A stretch of DNA of 64,000 nt from Hanleya hanleyi (GCA_036873755.1 JAVTVY010037291.1:91726-155725); one strand, 5' to 3'. Counted from the stretch's first letter, positions 22,745-30,478 are shown. A program made the numbers and translations. The notes: generated from the letters alone by a model not told the origin.

Positions 22745-22942
22745 CTATACCCCCAGTATGGGACTATATGGGGCTATACGCGTCACCAAGGGCAGGAACG
22801 TTTTGACGTTGCTCCCGAGTATGTTCCCCAGCCCATGTCCTCGTTGCATGCGTGTACCCGCAAAGACAGGAAAGTTACCCCCGGCCTGTTTGGTGTAATG
22901 ATCGACGTAACTGGCTGTATGGCATTGATAAGGCACCTTCAT
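22745..22942 (-). pseudogene. truncated Polinton minor virion-type protein (GHGLG motif)
   Basis: 65 codons remain. The start ATG overlaps the stop of the upstream jelly-roll gene (TAATG at 22,940-22,944). The peptide has a Gln-Ala-Gly-Gly patch, then QRGHGLGN at about residues 33-40 and a hydrophobic helix, which is the N-terminal signature of a basic or amphipathic minor virion protein I recognise from invertebrate Polintons. After about residue 52 the frame runs into the inverted arm and stops there, so the C-terminus is lost. In related elements the major capsid gene would follow, and it is absent here. Family recognition is from memory of motif style. Confidence 0.55.
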
Positions 22943-23730
22943 TATGCAAAGTGAACCGCTCGGACTTGACGGAAATGAAGTGTCAGCACCACTTTTCCTC
23001 GTTCGAATGCCACCGGTCGTCCCGTGTCGTCTCTTATATCGATGACGATGGAGCTAATATCGGTCTGACTGACCGGTAGATACACGATATGCCTGAAACT
23101 GTGGGTGACTTGAGCTCCATACGTGCCTTTTACCGGGCAGACGCGCAGTAGAGGTACGTTGCTGTCGCCGACAACGTGTGCATCGACTACGTCCGAGTAG
23201 ACGTACAGGCCATACATACCACCACGCATGTCCATCGGGCTGTGGCCTATCTCGCCGGTGGGGCCAGCGTACCCCTGGTAATTGAAACCCAGCATTTGCT
23301 GTAGGGTAGGACTGAGTTCGACACTCACGTTGGGGCTGAGCGTGAGATTGGCCTTGTCGTTGTGTGCGTTGTAATCGAAGTCCACATGATTTTTGAAGGG
23401 GAAAGATTTGATGGGATTTGAAGTATTCGTGACGTCTCGTAGAGACTTATAATGCATAAGACTTCTCAGTCCACCCATGAACTCCTTGGGGGTATCGTAT
23501 TGACCTTCGGGTAGTTTGAGTCGAGTTTCTTGTCCTTCGTAGGTCACCTCGTACCATACTTCATTGGCTCGCACGTTATACCACGAGAAAGGGTATTGGA
23601 TATCCACGAGTCCACATTCCCAGCGTCCAGGTAAATGCAACGGTTGCGGTAACTGGGTCACGTACTTGGTCATGGTGTTGTCAGGAAACACATCAGCCGA
23701 GCTGTTACTGGGTAGGGTGAGGTAAAACAT
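22942..23730 (-). CDS. Polinton jelly-roll-type capsid protein, penton candidate
   Basis: 262 residues, no internal stops. It opens with MFYLTLPSNSS and a DNTMTKYVTQLP segment, then WECGL and QYPFSW(Y)N, the start typical of a family widespread in invertebrate Polinton-like elements. The remainder is strand-rich with few charged helices and ends in alternating hydrophobic residues (VVLTLHF). This suits a single jelly-roll minor capsid (penton-like) protein, though I assign that by family context and not by structure. It starts 33 bp after the stop of the proline-rich gene, and its TAA overlaps the ATG of the next gene. It would act in the virion vertex. Confidence 0.6.
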   Translation of the reverse strand: MFYLTLPSNSSADVFPDNTMTKYVTQLPQPLHLPGRWECGLVDIQYPFSWYNVRANEVWYEVTYEGQETRLKLPEGQYDTPKEFMGGLRSLMHYKSLRDVTNTSNPIKSFPFKNHVDFDYNAHNDKANLTLSPNVSVELSPTLQQMLGFNYQGYAGPTGEIGHSPMDMRGGMYGLYVYSDVVDAHVVGDSNVPLLRVCPVKGTYGAQVTHSFRHIVYLPVSQTDISSIVIDIRDDTGRPVAFERGKVVLTLHFRQVRAVHFA

Positions 23731-23763
23731 GATGACTGAGCTGTCCTGCTGCTGCTGTTGGTT

Positions 23764-24540
23764 TTAATACTTCTCCCAGCCCTTGGGCGCTAATCGTCGT
23801 GATGGTCGCGGTGACTTAGCTCTTGGTGGTTGCAGGGGGTGGCGTGGTAAAAGGGGTGAAAACGTAGGGGCCCGCCGTGGTGGTGATTTGGGGGGTGACT
23901 CCGGTTCCCAAGGTTGTGGTGGTGTACTCACATTCTGCATAAAGGCCCAGCGCTGAGGGTTCCCCACCAATTCCTTTGGTACATGCATGTCTTTCAAGCC
24001 TTGAGCGAAGACCTCCCATCCTTGAGGATCCGTGTGCGTCCTGCGTTGACGCATCAGGTCATTCACTAAATCCGTCATGTGGGTCCCGGGGACCACCTGA
24101 TTCTGTACCAGGAGTTCACCTTTATCATTCCAAGTCATGTTAGGATTCTGTTTCATCCGTTGTAATACCAGGCCAGCTTGTTTCTTGGACGATGCAGGTA
24201 CACTCTTCAGGACTTCGTCTTCCACCCACTGTGGGGCTGTGGGTGGTACCCCACCCGGCTGTTGGAGCGGTGCTGAGGTCGGCGGTGTGTCACGTGGTGG
24301 TGGTGGTGGTGCTGGAGTAGAGAGGGTTTTGTATTGGTCCATGAACGTCATGTACCGCTGAAGCGTCTCATTGTACTGTTGTACTTTCTCACTATCACTT
24401 AACCCCGGTCTCTGTAAGATCTGACGCATCTCTTCATCGAGGGTGTTTATCGTCTTCACCGTAGGTGGGACAGGGTAGGGTGATTGGAGGTTTTGAAGGA
24501 GCCGAGGTTCGACGAAGACCATTTTTTTCGTGTGGTTCAT
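23764..24540 (-). CDS. proline-rich Polinton structural-type protein, unknown function
   Basis: 258 residues. The N-terminal third is helical (a DEEMRQIL/LSDSEKVQQYNETLQRYM segment). A Pro-rich linker with a run of prolines lies around residue 77-100. A central helical domain contains SSKKQAGLVLQRMK, WNDKGELL and LVNDLMRQRR, then PQGWEVFAQGL and VPKELVGNPQRW. The C-terminal 50 residues are basic and Pro/Ser/Arg-rich. The ATG overlaps the TGA of the upstream gene (ATGA). I recognise the central motif as a conserved protein of invertebrate Polinton/adintovirus elements, and its place in the capsid gene block suggests a virion or core role. The enzymatic function, if any, is unknown. Confidence 0.6.
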   Translation of the reverse strand: MNHTKKMVFVEPRLLQNLQSPYPVPPTVKTINTLDEEMRQILQRPGLSDSEKVQQYNETLQRYMTFMDQYKTLSTPAPPPPPRDTPPTSAPLQQPGGVPPTAPQWVEDEVLKSVPASSKKQAGLVLQRMKQNPNMTWNDKGELLVQNQVVPGTHMTDLVNDLMRQRRTHTDPQGWEVFAQGLKDMHVPKELVGNPQRWAFMQNVSTPPQPWEPESPPKSPPRRAPTFSPLLPRHPLQPPRAKSPRPSRRLAPKGWEKY

Positions 24541-24881
24541 TGTCGGCCGAAGAGTCCACCCAATACTGGACCCAACCCGGAAGCGGCCAACGGTGCTAAG
24601 ATAGCCCCGAGAAATCCACCTTTCTGTAACACCTTTTTCTTTTGTGTTTGAGAGACTTGCTTATGGACTAAGGTTCGGAAACCTGTCTTATGCTTGGTCA
24701 ACTTGGTCTTCTGAGCCGGAGTCAGTGGAACGTTGCATTTTAAGATTTTGAGTCCAATCTCGCACAGACAGCGTACAAGGTCAGGATCCGCACCGCGTAC
24801 AATGGTTCGCACCAACTCGGGTGGGGCCGTCTTCAATACACGGAGCGTGGGAGCGTGCTTCCGTACTCGCGCAGACATCAT
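24537..24881 (-). CDS. small basic protein with hydrophobic C-terminus, core-protein candidate
   Basis: 114 residues from ATG at 24,881. A CLCEIGLKILK(C)NVPLTPAQ segment is followed by a Lys-rich stretch (KTKLTKHK, QTQKKKVL) and a Gly/Leu/Ala hydrophobic tail after QKGGFLGAIL. This architecture is conserved in animal Polinton/adintovirus elements and looks like a DNA-binding or membrane-active minor core component. A TATA-like TAGATAAAAAG lies about 35-45 bp upstream (24,914-24,924, minus strand). It is the first gene of the overlapping block, and its TGA overlaps the next ATG. Confidence 0.6.
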   Translation of the reverse strand: MMSARVRKHAPTLRVLKTAPPELVRTIVRGADPDLVRCLCEIGLKILKCNVPLTPAQKTKLTKHKTGFRTLVHKQVSQTQKKKVLQKGGFLGAILAPLAASGLGPVLGGLFGRQ

Positions 24882-24913
24882 GTACAACTAATGCTAGAAC
24901 CCACAACTCTGCC

Positions 24914-24924
24914 CTTTTTATCTA
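24914..24924 (-). promoter_or_regulatory. TATA-like element before the virion gene block
   Basis: Minus-strand TAGATAAAAAG 33-45 bases before the ATG at 24,881. No other TATA-like word lies between this point and the end of the block at 22.7 kb, so it may serve all four overlapping genes. Confidence 0.4.
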
Positions 24925-24989
24925 CTTCAGAGAACAGAGACAAAAATTAACCCTGCTGTGGTATTCATTCTTTTTTATTATCCCCATCA

Positions 24990-25035
24990 TCAGCACACAC
25001 ACACACCCCAGCTGGGGGAGCCACTGTAGGTGTGT
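24990..25035 (-). terminator. conserved 3' hairpin and poly(A) signal after the ATPase
   Basis: On the minus strand, TGTAAACACACCTACAGTGGCTCCCCCAGC, with a stem ACACACC/GGTGTGT and the conserved loop GGCTCCCCCAGC, directly follows the ATPase stop. GGATAATAAAAAAG (AATAAA near 24,975) follows it. The loop core is the same as in the cassette hairpins at 19.2 and 21.2 kb, while the outer stem differs but still pairs. Confidence 0.65.
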
Positions 25036-25040
25036 TTACA

Positions 25041-25611
25041 TTATTTTTGCATGTACACGTGGTGAGTCTCTCCGGGAAAGATGCCGGTCCGTAGTCGAAG
25101 GTGGTCGGGGGTGGCTTGCTTGAGGTCGAAGAGCATATACCCGTGCTGAGGGGTTGTGGCATCTTTGAAGGCTTCCAACGCAAACGGTGTGCGGCCGGGA
25201 TACATCTGTCTCGCCAGGTGCAGCAGTTGGGTGGTATCTCTCGGGTTTTTGAAGACCACCAGGTAGTGGGCATTTAAGCTGATGTTCCGATGTTCTTTGT
25301 TTTTACTGAACAGATTCTGCACAATGTAGATGATGCTGAGCCGTCGATGATGGCTGCCTTTGGTAAAGAGTTGGGTGACCCGACTGTCCGCCTCCGCCAT
25401 GAGATCATCCAGAACCACCAAGGTGTCGGGTTCCAAATCGGCCAGGTTGGGTAGGCCTTCCACGAACGTGATGTGGGGCATTGCTGCATACGCCGCCTGC
25501 CATTCTCCGTAACGACGGGCAATGCATGCTGTCGGCGTGTTGAGGAGCTTCCTGACGAAGTGCGTTTTGCCGGAGTCGTGCGATGACGGGATGCTGCCAC
25601 CGAGGGTCCAT
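25041..25611 (-). pseudogene. Polinton DNA-packaging ATPase (FtsK/HerA, A32-like), frame-disrupted
   Basis: The frame holds a Walker A-type DSGKT (codons at 25,563-25,577), Walker B TLVVLDDLM (about 25,400), a TKGSHHR block, the sensor-like IVQNLF and a C-terminal GIFPGE. The total suits a 180-200 residue packaging ATPase that pumps the genome into the capsid. However, the Walker A frame has no upstream ATG before a stop at 25,905. The likely start ATG at 25,611 is in a different frame, so a frame change is needed just before the P-loop (about 25,578-25,600). Either a small indel has inactivated the gene or an unusual expression mechanism exists. A second, truncated copy lies at 19.4 kb. Confidence 0.75.
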
Positions 25612-25738
25612 GGTTGGAGGTGTATCCGCTGTCGTGGTAGTCCGCTCTTGTAAATTTGGTACGAGTGAACTGGAGTGGTGGTGGGTACAACGTCGGTCGT
25701 CGTTGTCTGTTCACTGTCAGGGATGATGCTGGTGGTGG

Positions 25739-26077
25739 TTACAACGTGGGTCGTCGTTGTCTGTTCACTGTGAGGGATGAATCCGGTGGGTCTTGAGACG
25801 TAGTGGGTGTACTTGGCGTTGGTGTGAAGCTCGTTGTGGCTTGTACACGGGGTGTGGTGGTGATGACTGGGCTCGATACGACTGGTGCTCTCTGTAGACC
25901 GGTTTCACTGATGGCTGGTGTTCTCAGTTGGTTAAGTAACGTACTGACATACGCTACGTCGTAAAACACACCTCCGTACAACACACTCAGCAGGGTTAGC
26001 ACTATCACCCCAAAGCCTACTTGCGCTTTGCGCGTTTTGGAAGACGCTGTGTTGAGAGACGGTTGCACCGTGTTCAT
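25739..26077 (-). CDS. small single-pass membrane protein, Ser/Thr/Pro-rich
   Basis: 112 residues. A short polar N-terminus with SSKTRK is followed by a hydrophobic segment (about residues 20-46, VGFGVIVLTLLSVLYGGVF), then a Thr/Ser/Pro-rich tail (PVVSSPVITTTP, TPSTPTTSQ). This is a type II or III single-span membrane topology. A TATAAAG box lies 41-47 bp upstream and overlaps the integrase stop codon. The last codons belong to a 55-bp direct repeat shared with the start region of the neighbouring ATPase frame. Function unknown: small membrane proteins with Thr-rich tails are common in Polintons, but I know no assigned role. Confidence 0.5.
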   Translation of the reverse strand: MNTVQPSLNTASSKTRKAQVGFGVIVLTLLSVLYGGVFYDVAYVSTLLNQLRTPAISETGLQRAPVVSSPVITTTPRVQATTSFTPTPSTPTTSQDPPDSSLTVNRQRRPTL

Positions 26078-26117
26078 GGTCGACCGTGGAATGAACGATG
26101 ACGGCAGTGGTGTCTTG

Positions 26118-26124
26118 CTTTATA
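26118..26124 (-). promoter_or_regulatory. TATA box overlapping the integrase stop codon
   Basis: Minus-strand TATAAAG. The integrase stop TAA (26,120-26,122) is part of this word, and the membrane-protein ATG lies 41-47 bases downstream. Confidence 0.5.
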
Positions 26125-27193
26125 GTCGTTTCACCTGGTTGGCTGCGACCCAGGAATTGAAGGAACTGGGCCAGCCTTGCCATTTGACGAAATGAAACAG
26201 TTTGCCACGTCGACGTTCCGTTTTCAAAATCTGCTCCACCGTGTAGTAGTCTTGTTGTGTTTTTACCACAGGCTGTAATTCCGTCTGGTAAAACGTCCCT
26301 AGCAACGGTTCCCCTTGAAGATCTTCCAGTTCATAGACTCGCTGCTGTCGGGGTAGGCGCCGTTTAATCAGGAAGTGCTCATCGCTCCAGTTGGGCAAGT
26401 AACTTTTCTCGAACTTGCCCTTGACTTTATTGATCCGTACAGGGCCCTCGACCTTGAACACCGCCTTCGGTGCTCGTTGCGATGGCATGGGGTACAAGAC
26501 ACGCCGGACTTGGGCTTCATTGCGTTGGGTCACGGTAATGGGGGCTCTCTGTATACTTCGATGATAGGCTCGATTGTAACCCCTTACCAGTTTCGGGAGA
26601 ACATCGATGTACCGCCTTGTATTCTTATAGGTGAAATATTTATACATGCGGCCTTTGAATGTCCTGTTGAACCTTTCCACCACGGAAGCCTTGGTCTCGT
26701 TGTACCTATGGAAGAAGAAGACCTTCTGTTTCTTGAGAAAGGCTTGGAACGGTCTGTTGAGGAATTCCGTGCCTTCGTCGGTTTGCAAATACAAAGGTTT
26801 GCGCCCGGTCTTGAAGATGTCTTTGAACGCCGCTATGAGATTCGCCCCCGTTTTCGTCCGGATGGGTACCACCCACGCATACTTCGATAGGATATCGATG
26901 CACGTCAAGATATACCGATTCCCATCATTGTGTTTGGCAAAGGCGCTCATATCGACCAAATCCGCTTGCCACTGAGCATCTATTCCTCCCACGATGACCC
27001 GGTTCCGTAGAAAATGGCGACGGACAGCTCGATGTAAGGTATAGGTGTCTTGTTTTCTTAACCAATCTCGGACTTGGGCACGTTGTATCCCCTGGGGTTT
27101 GGCCGCTCGATAAAGAGCCGACAATGCACTATAGGCCGCCGGACTGTCGGGACTGTAGTATAAGTTATCCAACACCTTCTCCCAGCGCTTCAT
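26120..27193 (-). CDS. Polinton integrase with C-terminal chromodomain
   Basis: 357 residues. An N-terminal helical region (1-65) precedes an RNase H-fold rve core with catalytic D78 (QADLVDM), D139 (QTDEGTEF) and E173 (VVERFNRT), giving D-60-D-33-E spacing. A GYNRAYHRSI segment and an SH3-like/linker region follow. A chromodomain at about 316-357 (YTVEQIL, FHFVKWQGWP, SWVAANQV) should read histone marks and guide insertion. The enzyme joins the element's ends to target DNA, producing the 6-bp duplication seen here. A TATAAAG lies 38-44 bp before the ATG. The frame is intact, and it is the best-preserved gene of the Polinton. Confidence 0.95.
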   Translation of the reverse strand: MKRWEKVLDNLYYSPDSPAAYSALSALYRAAKPQGIQRAQVRDWLRKQDTYTLHRAVRRHFLRNRVIVGGIDAQWQADLVDMSAFAKHNDGNRYILTCIDILSKYAWVVPIRTKTGANLIAAFKDIFKTGRKPLYLQTDEGTEFLNRPFQAFLKKQKVFFFHRYNETKASVVERFNRTFKGRMYKYFTYKNTRRYIDVLPKLVRGYNRAYHRSIQRAPITVTQRNEAQVRRVLYPMPSQRAPKAVFKVEGPVRINKVKGKFEKSYLPNWSDEHFLIKRRLPRQQRVYELEDLQGEPLLGTFYQTELQPVVKTQQDYYTVEQILKTERRRGKLFHFVKWQGWPSSFNSWVAANQVKRL

Positions 27194-27230
27194 GGTGACA
27201 CAATGATGATGGACCCGGAGAGTATGGTTT

Positions 27231-27237
27231 CTTTATA
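27231..27237 (-). promoter_or_regulatory. TATA box of the integrase gene
   Basis: Minus-strand TATAAAG 38-44 bases upstream of the integrase ATG, identical in sequence and similar in spacing to the one before the membrane-protein gene. Confidence 0.55.
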
Positions 27238-27245
27238 ACAAGTTT

Positions 27246-27743
27246 CTACCACCGTTGTGTTGGTTGACTCAGTTCAGCCGGATAGTCTATAGCCTCGTCG
27301 TCTGGTAAATGACTAGACAGTTGTTCATCGGGTTCAGCCAGCGCGTCCTCAATAGCACGAGCCCACCCCAACTGGTCTGATGACCGTTCGTCCGGTGTAA
27401 ACAGCTGGTCCACAATAGGCACCACTTTCTCCAAGGCTGTCCACAGATCAGGGTCTAGGGTGAAGCTTTGCGTAGGATCGTGGTAACGTCCCACACGGGC
27501 AAGGAAGGGTCCACGGTGTACGTAGTTGGCGTTCTCGAGGTGGATGAGGTTTCCGTCGAGCTCACCGCTCAACACCCGTTTAAATTTGGTCCAACCATCA
27601 CGGTGTAGGGTAACCGTAGTGGATGTGTACTCCGAACTCCACCCACAGGCATCCCGATCTTTCACGAGGGTGACTTTATCTTCATAGACGTGTAACCCCA
27701 CCTGGGGTGTAAGGGGCAGGATGGCTCGCAGGACGGGTGACAT
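27246..27743 (-). CDS. unknown Polinton protein, possible PC4-like repeat
   Basis: 165 residues, Asp/Glu-rich at the C-terminus. Two similar motifs occur: TVTLHRDGWTKFKRVL (about residues 45-60) and SFTLDPDLWTALEKVVP (about 92-108). Both have the form strand, D/P, W, helix, which recalls the (K)G(V/I)xLTxxxWxxL end of PC4-type single-strand DNA-binding domains. The resemblance is by eye only. The frame overlaps the previous gene by 62 bases. If correct, the protein would bind ssDNA or act in element transcription, but otherwise its function is unknown. Confidence 0.45.
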   Translation of the reverse strand: MSPVLRAILPLTPQVGLHVYEDKVTLVKDRDACGWSSEYTSTTVTLHRDGWTKFKRVLSGELDGNLIHLENANYVHRGPFLARVGRYHDPTQSFTLDPDLWTALEKVVPIVDQLFTPDERSSDQLGWARAIEDALAEPDEQLSSHLPDDEAIDYPAELSQPTQRW

Positions 27744-28143
27744 GCTTGACCCAATGACGATCGTTGAATGACACCCACTGTGTCTGACCCTCGTATTTAC
27801 AGTCAGGTCCCACTGTCAATGCCACAGCGCCAGGGTGAATAGGGCACAGATGGCTGAGATAGCCAACCAGCCGTCGCTGGTTCCGGCGTGAGCGCTCGTG
27901 GTCCATAGCCCGAGCATCTAGGATGGCTGTCATAGTCCAGTAGTGGTGAGTGATGGCACACCTCTCCATCGAGTGCACTCTGTCGAGGACCGCTTCTGTG
28001 AACTCGTTCAGGATCTGGCGTCGCCCCTCGTTGTCGTCGCCATCTGCAAACATGGACCGAACCACTGCTCGGTAACCCGTGAATGAACTCACCACGGTCG
28101 CATGCTGTAAAATGCGAGTCGCATAGGGCTGGATCTCCGTCAT
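27682..28143 (-). CDS. unknown Polinton protein, helical, His/Cys-rich
   Basis: I prefer the ATG at 28,143 (153 residues). A longer in-frame extension to 28,383 runs into the terminal inverted repeat and reads poorly. The protein has a helical N-terminal half (FTGYRAVVRSMFADG, RRQILNEFTEAVLDRVHSMER), then a His/Cys-rich part (CAITHHYW, SHLCPIH) and a segment CKYEGQTQWVSFNDRHWV. It is the gene nearest the right terminus and overlaps the following one. No family recognised. Confidence 0.45.
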   Translation of the reverse strand: MTEIQPYATRILQHATVVSSFTGYRAVVRSMFADGDDNEGRRQILNEFTEAVLDRVHSMERCAITHHYWTMTAILDARAMDHERSRRNQRRLVGYLSHLCPIHPGAVALTVGPDCKYEGQTQWVSFNDRHWVKHVTRPASHPAPYTPGGVTRL

Positions 28144-28370
28144 GGCTCTGCGACCGTAGATAGGCCAAAGAATGCAGCAAACCCCTAAAAATTTTCCCCT
28201 TTCATACGTTTTTTTTCGTGACATTCGGGTGTTTTCGGGAACCTCCGTGACATCTTCGGGAATCTCCGTGACTCTTCGACACGTGATCGTCATGGGAAAC
28301 CCCCACAGACAGGTCAGTACATGTTCACAGGTCAAAACAGCGCCCTCCGCAATTTCCTCCGCAAATTTTA

Positions 28371-28426
28371 CCCGGGGGAACAAAAAAGTAGGTCAATGGG
28401 TTCTGAAAAGGGTTTTATATACTACT
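28371..28426 (-). repeat. Polinton right terminal inverted repeat
   Basis: Inverted counterpart of 16,621-16,677. It ends TTTATATACTACT and is followed immediately by the second GCTAAC duplication at 28,427-28,432. Confidence 0.9.
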
Positions 28427-28432
28427 GCTAAC

Positions 28433-28761
28433 CCATGTCTAACATCAGTGTATGAGATTGGATAGGAATTCCAATGAAAAACGTCTATCATAGCAAAATC
28501 ACATATTATTTGCGTAAAATGAGCCTACAGAACAAAGTTTCATGTTCAAAGATCGGCGTATAGGTTCATTTTCAGGACCAGGAAGTGACGTCATCAACGG
28601 AGAAGACTGGAAATGACGCGATCGCCGGAGGTGACCTTGAAGAGAGGTTGTAAAACCACTTTAGGAATCAAGATCAGGGTGCAAGAGAGAAGTATTGTTA
28701 AATATACAAGGGACATGATTAATGGCGTGAAAGTGTTACCTATAGAGAGAAGTATCTAGCA
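28433..28761. other. non-coding flank of the Polinton
   Basis: Contains a GAAGTGACGTCATC word but no gene or clear repeat boundary. Confidence 0.4.
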
Positions 28762-30478
28762 TGGATGGATGGATGGATGGATGTACTTGGGCACTCCATC
28801 GCACCGCGATGGGCACAGGTCGTGCGAACATGCCGTGCAATAACCCGTTTCCCCCAACCTGCCCTACACATGATCCCTCTTAACAGTGTCACATAGATAC
28901 TGTTTAATCCCCACATTCCTATTACACAATATACCTTCACTTAATTTCCATAACTACAAAAGTATCACATAATATTTTCATCAGTCAAGTCCCCTCATTC
29001 TCTCTGCTCGGACCGATTGTTAGTGGCAACTTTGATTAATTATCACCATGGACACTCATAAGTAAATCCGCCAATAGCCACTCAGCCTCCCCATTCACTC
29101 AACATTTAATACATCACCCATCGAATTTCTCTCCAACCCACTTTCTTTAATAATTGTTCCTGCCCTCAACACTCCAGTAATCCTCGTACTTGTGTCCTAA
29201 ATTTTCAAGTATTCTATTGTTCTTCGTCCTCTCCAGCTTTCCACTGTTTAGCCGTTTTACAAAGTAATCCTTCATATTGCACCCAGTGTAAACTCTTGTC
29301 ACATTAACATTCTACATCAGTTCTGCCTACCCAACCCCTCAATATTCGCTCTAAGGGTCCACACATCCCGTACAAAGTTGGATACGATACCGCTCTCTGT
29401 CTGATCCAAAGTATTTCCACCAAGCCCCAACAAGTCTGATAAGGCTAGGTCTTCATCATCCCCACTTATCATTCCCCATCTAATTTCATTATGTGAGGCT
29501 ATCAACTGACCCCTCAACTCGACGCTCCTTGTCCTGTACCTTTCACAGTATAACAAGACATGTTTCATATCCTCCATCATCCCACACGTTTTACACATTT
29601 TCTCTTCCAGACTTCGTTTCATCCTATTTCTTGTGGCCAACGACCCTGTCCTATAGCCTTCGTCAGCCAAGAAAAATCACCCGCCCAGTCTACATATCTC
29701 TCTTTCCATGGACCCTCTTTCTTCTTGTATATAAACAAGGATGACTTAGACTCCATCCCATCTTTCCACTCTTCTACCCACTTTTCATCCACTTTAACAG
29801 AAACCGTTTTTTCCATCTTCTCTCACAGTTTCCGGTTTCAATTAAGTTAACATCATAGTTTGTGCTAATCGCTTCTACTTCCTTGAACCACCCAGTCTGT
29901 TTCTCTGTTTTGAGACCTTCCTCCCAAGCAATTTTTGCCCATCTATCCCCCTCCATTCTAACAAGACGCCCATAGTAGTTTAACTTCAATATTCCTACTT
30001 TGTCAGCCATTCTGCTCCAACCAAGTTCTCCATAAATAGCTTCTATTGCAGTCATACGGTTCACCCCTAGTATCCAACTCCCTGCCTGTAGTTCCACCAA
30101 ACCCAATACTGCCAGCGTTTTCCAATCATGTTCCACTATTTCTACCCCATATAAAATTGTAGGCACTGCAACTCTCTCCCACAATATTCTTGCGCACATA
30201 CTTCGGTTACATGTACTGGCACTTATGGCTTTGACTATCCCCAACATTCTTTTTGCCTTTGCAATCATCTCTTGCTTTTGCACCCTGAAAATTTGTCCTT
30301 TTAACTTCATTCTAATTCCTAGATACTTATTTTCATCCGCCTCTCCTATCTTCATAACATGTTCTTCCGCCTCCTCCAGACTTAACTTCCCAAGTTGCCA
30401 GTTGTCCCCTCCTGGTTTAACCTGACTACTAACCATACCGCAACTCTTTGTTGGGCTAACCATTCCACGTCTTACCAC
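28762..30478 (-). pseudogene. 5'-truncated LINE: RT C-terminus, zinc knuckle and (ATCC)n tail
   Basis: Minus-strand frames at 29,774-30,478, 29,619-29,816 and 29,317-29,670 form one decayed coding region with at least two frame breaks. The first has the post-catalytic YLGIRMKLKG, an ILYGVE motif and a GWSRMADKVG segment typical of LINE reverse-transcriptase thumb regions. The last holds a C-X2-C-X8-H-X4-C knuckle (CKTCGMMEDMKHVLLYC). The 3' part ends at 28,762-28,783 in four or five ATCC repeats. The catalytic RT core and endonuclease are missing. Clade not assigned. Confidence 0.75.

Larger units (their letters stand above)
17332..22760. mobile_element. inverted-repeat cassette nested in the Polinton
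   Basis: Long inverted arms at about 17,332-19,250 and 21,170-22,760 enclose about 1.9 kb of coding DNA. Outer ends align through CATACTGG, TGGGAAACNTACTTCTATAC and CATTTGCGGTAT, then CATGTAGAACAT(T/G)ATGGGAAG. The arms continue into tandem units and, innermost, a hairpin block. The right arm begins inside the reading frame of a Polinton gene and supplies its stop codon. I could not define a target duplication, so the cassette may be a nested related element or the product of an internal rearrangement that removed polymerase and capsid genes. Confidence 0.6.
16621..28426. mobile_element. Polinton/Maverick (adintovirus-like) element, defective, 11.8 kb
   Basis: Both ends read AGTAGTATATAAA going inward and share a second block ATTGACCTACTTTTTTGTTC. 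The flanks carry identical 6-bp GCTAAC duplications (16,615-16,620 and 28,427-28,432). Six-base duplications, AG-starting inverted repeats, a chromodomain retroviral-type integrase and a DNA-packaging ATPase are the defining Polinton features. The gene set is all minus strand from 28.1 down to 22.7 kb. DNA polymerase B, major capsid protein and an adenain-type protease are not visible. The left 6 kb is instead a repeat array plus an inverted-repeat cassette. The element is therefore an insertion that lost or never held the replication and major-capsid genes, with the ATPase also frame-disrupted. Confidence 0.9.

Noticed and set aside
26375..26975. Plus-strand frames of 171 and 114 codons
   Set aside because: Antisense shadows of the integrase, which has all catalytic residues on the minus strand.
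28144..28383. N-terminal extension of the outermost Polinton gene
   Set aside because: It would begin inside the terminal inverted repeat, and its composition differs from the rest. The internal ATG at 28,143 is more plausible.
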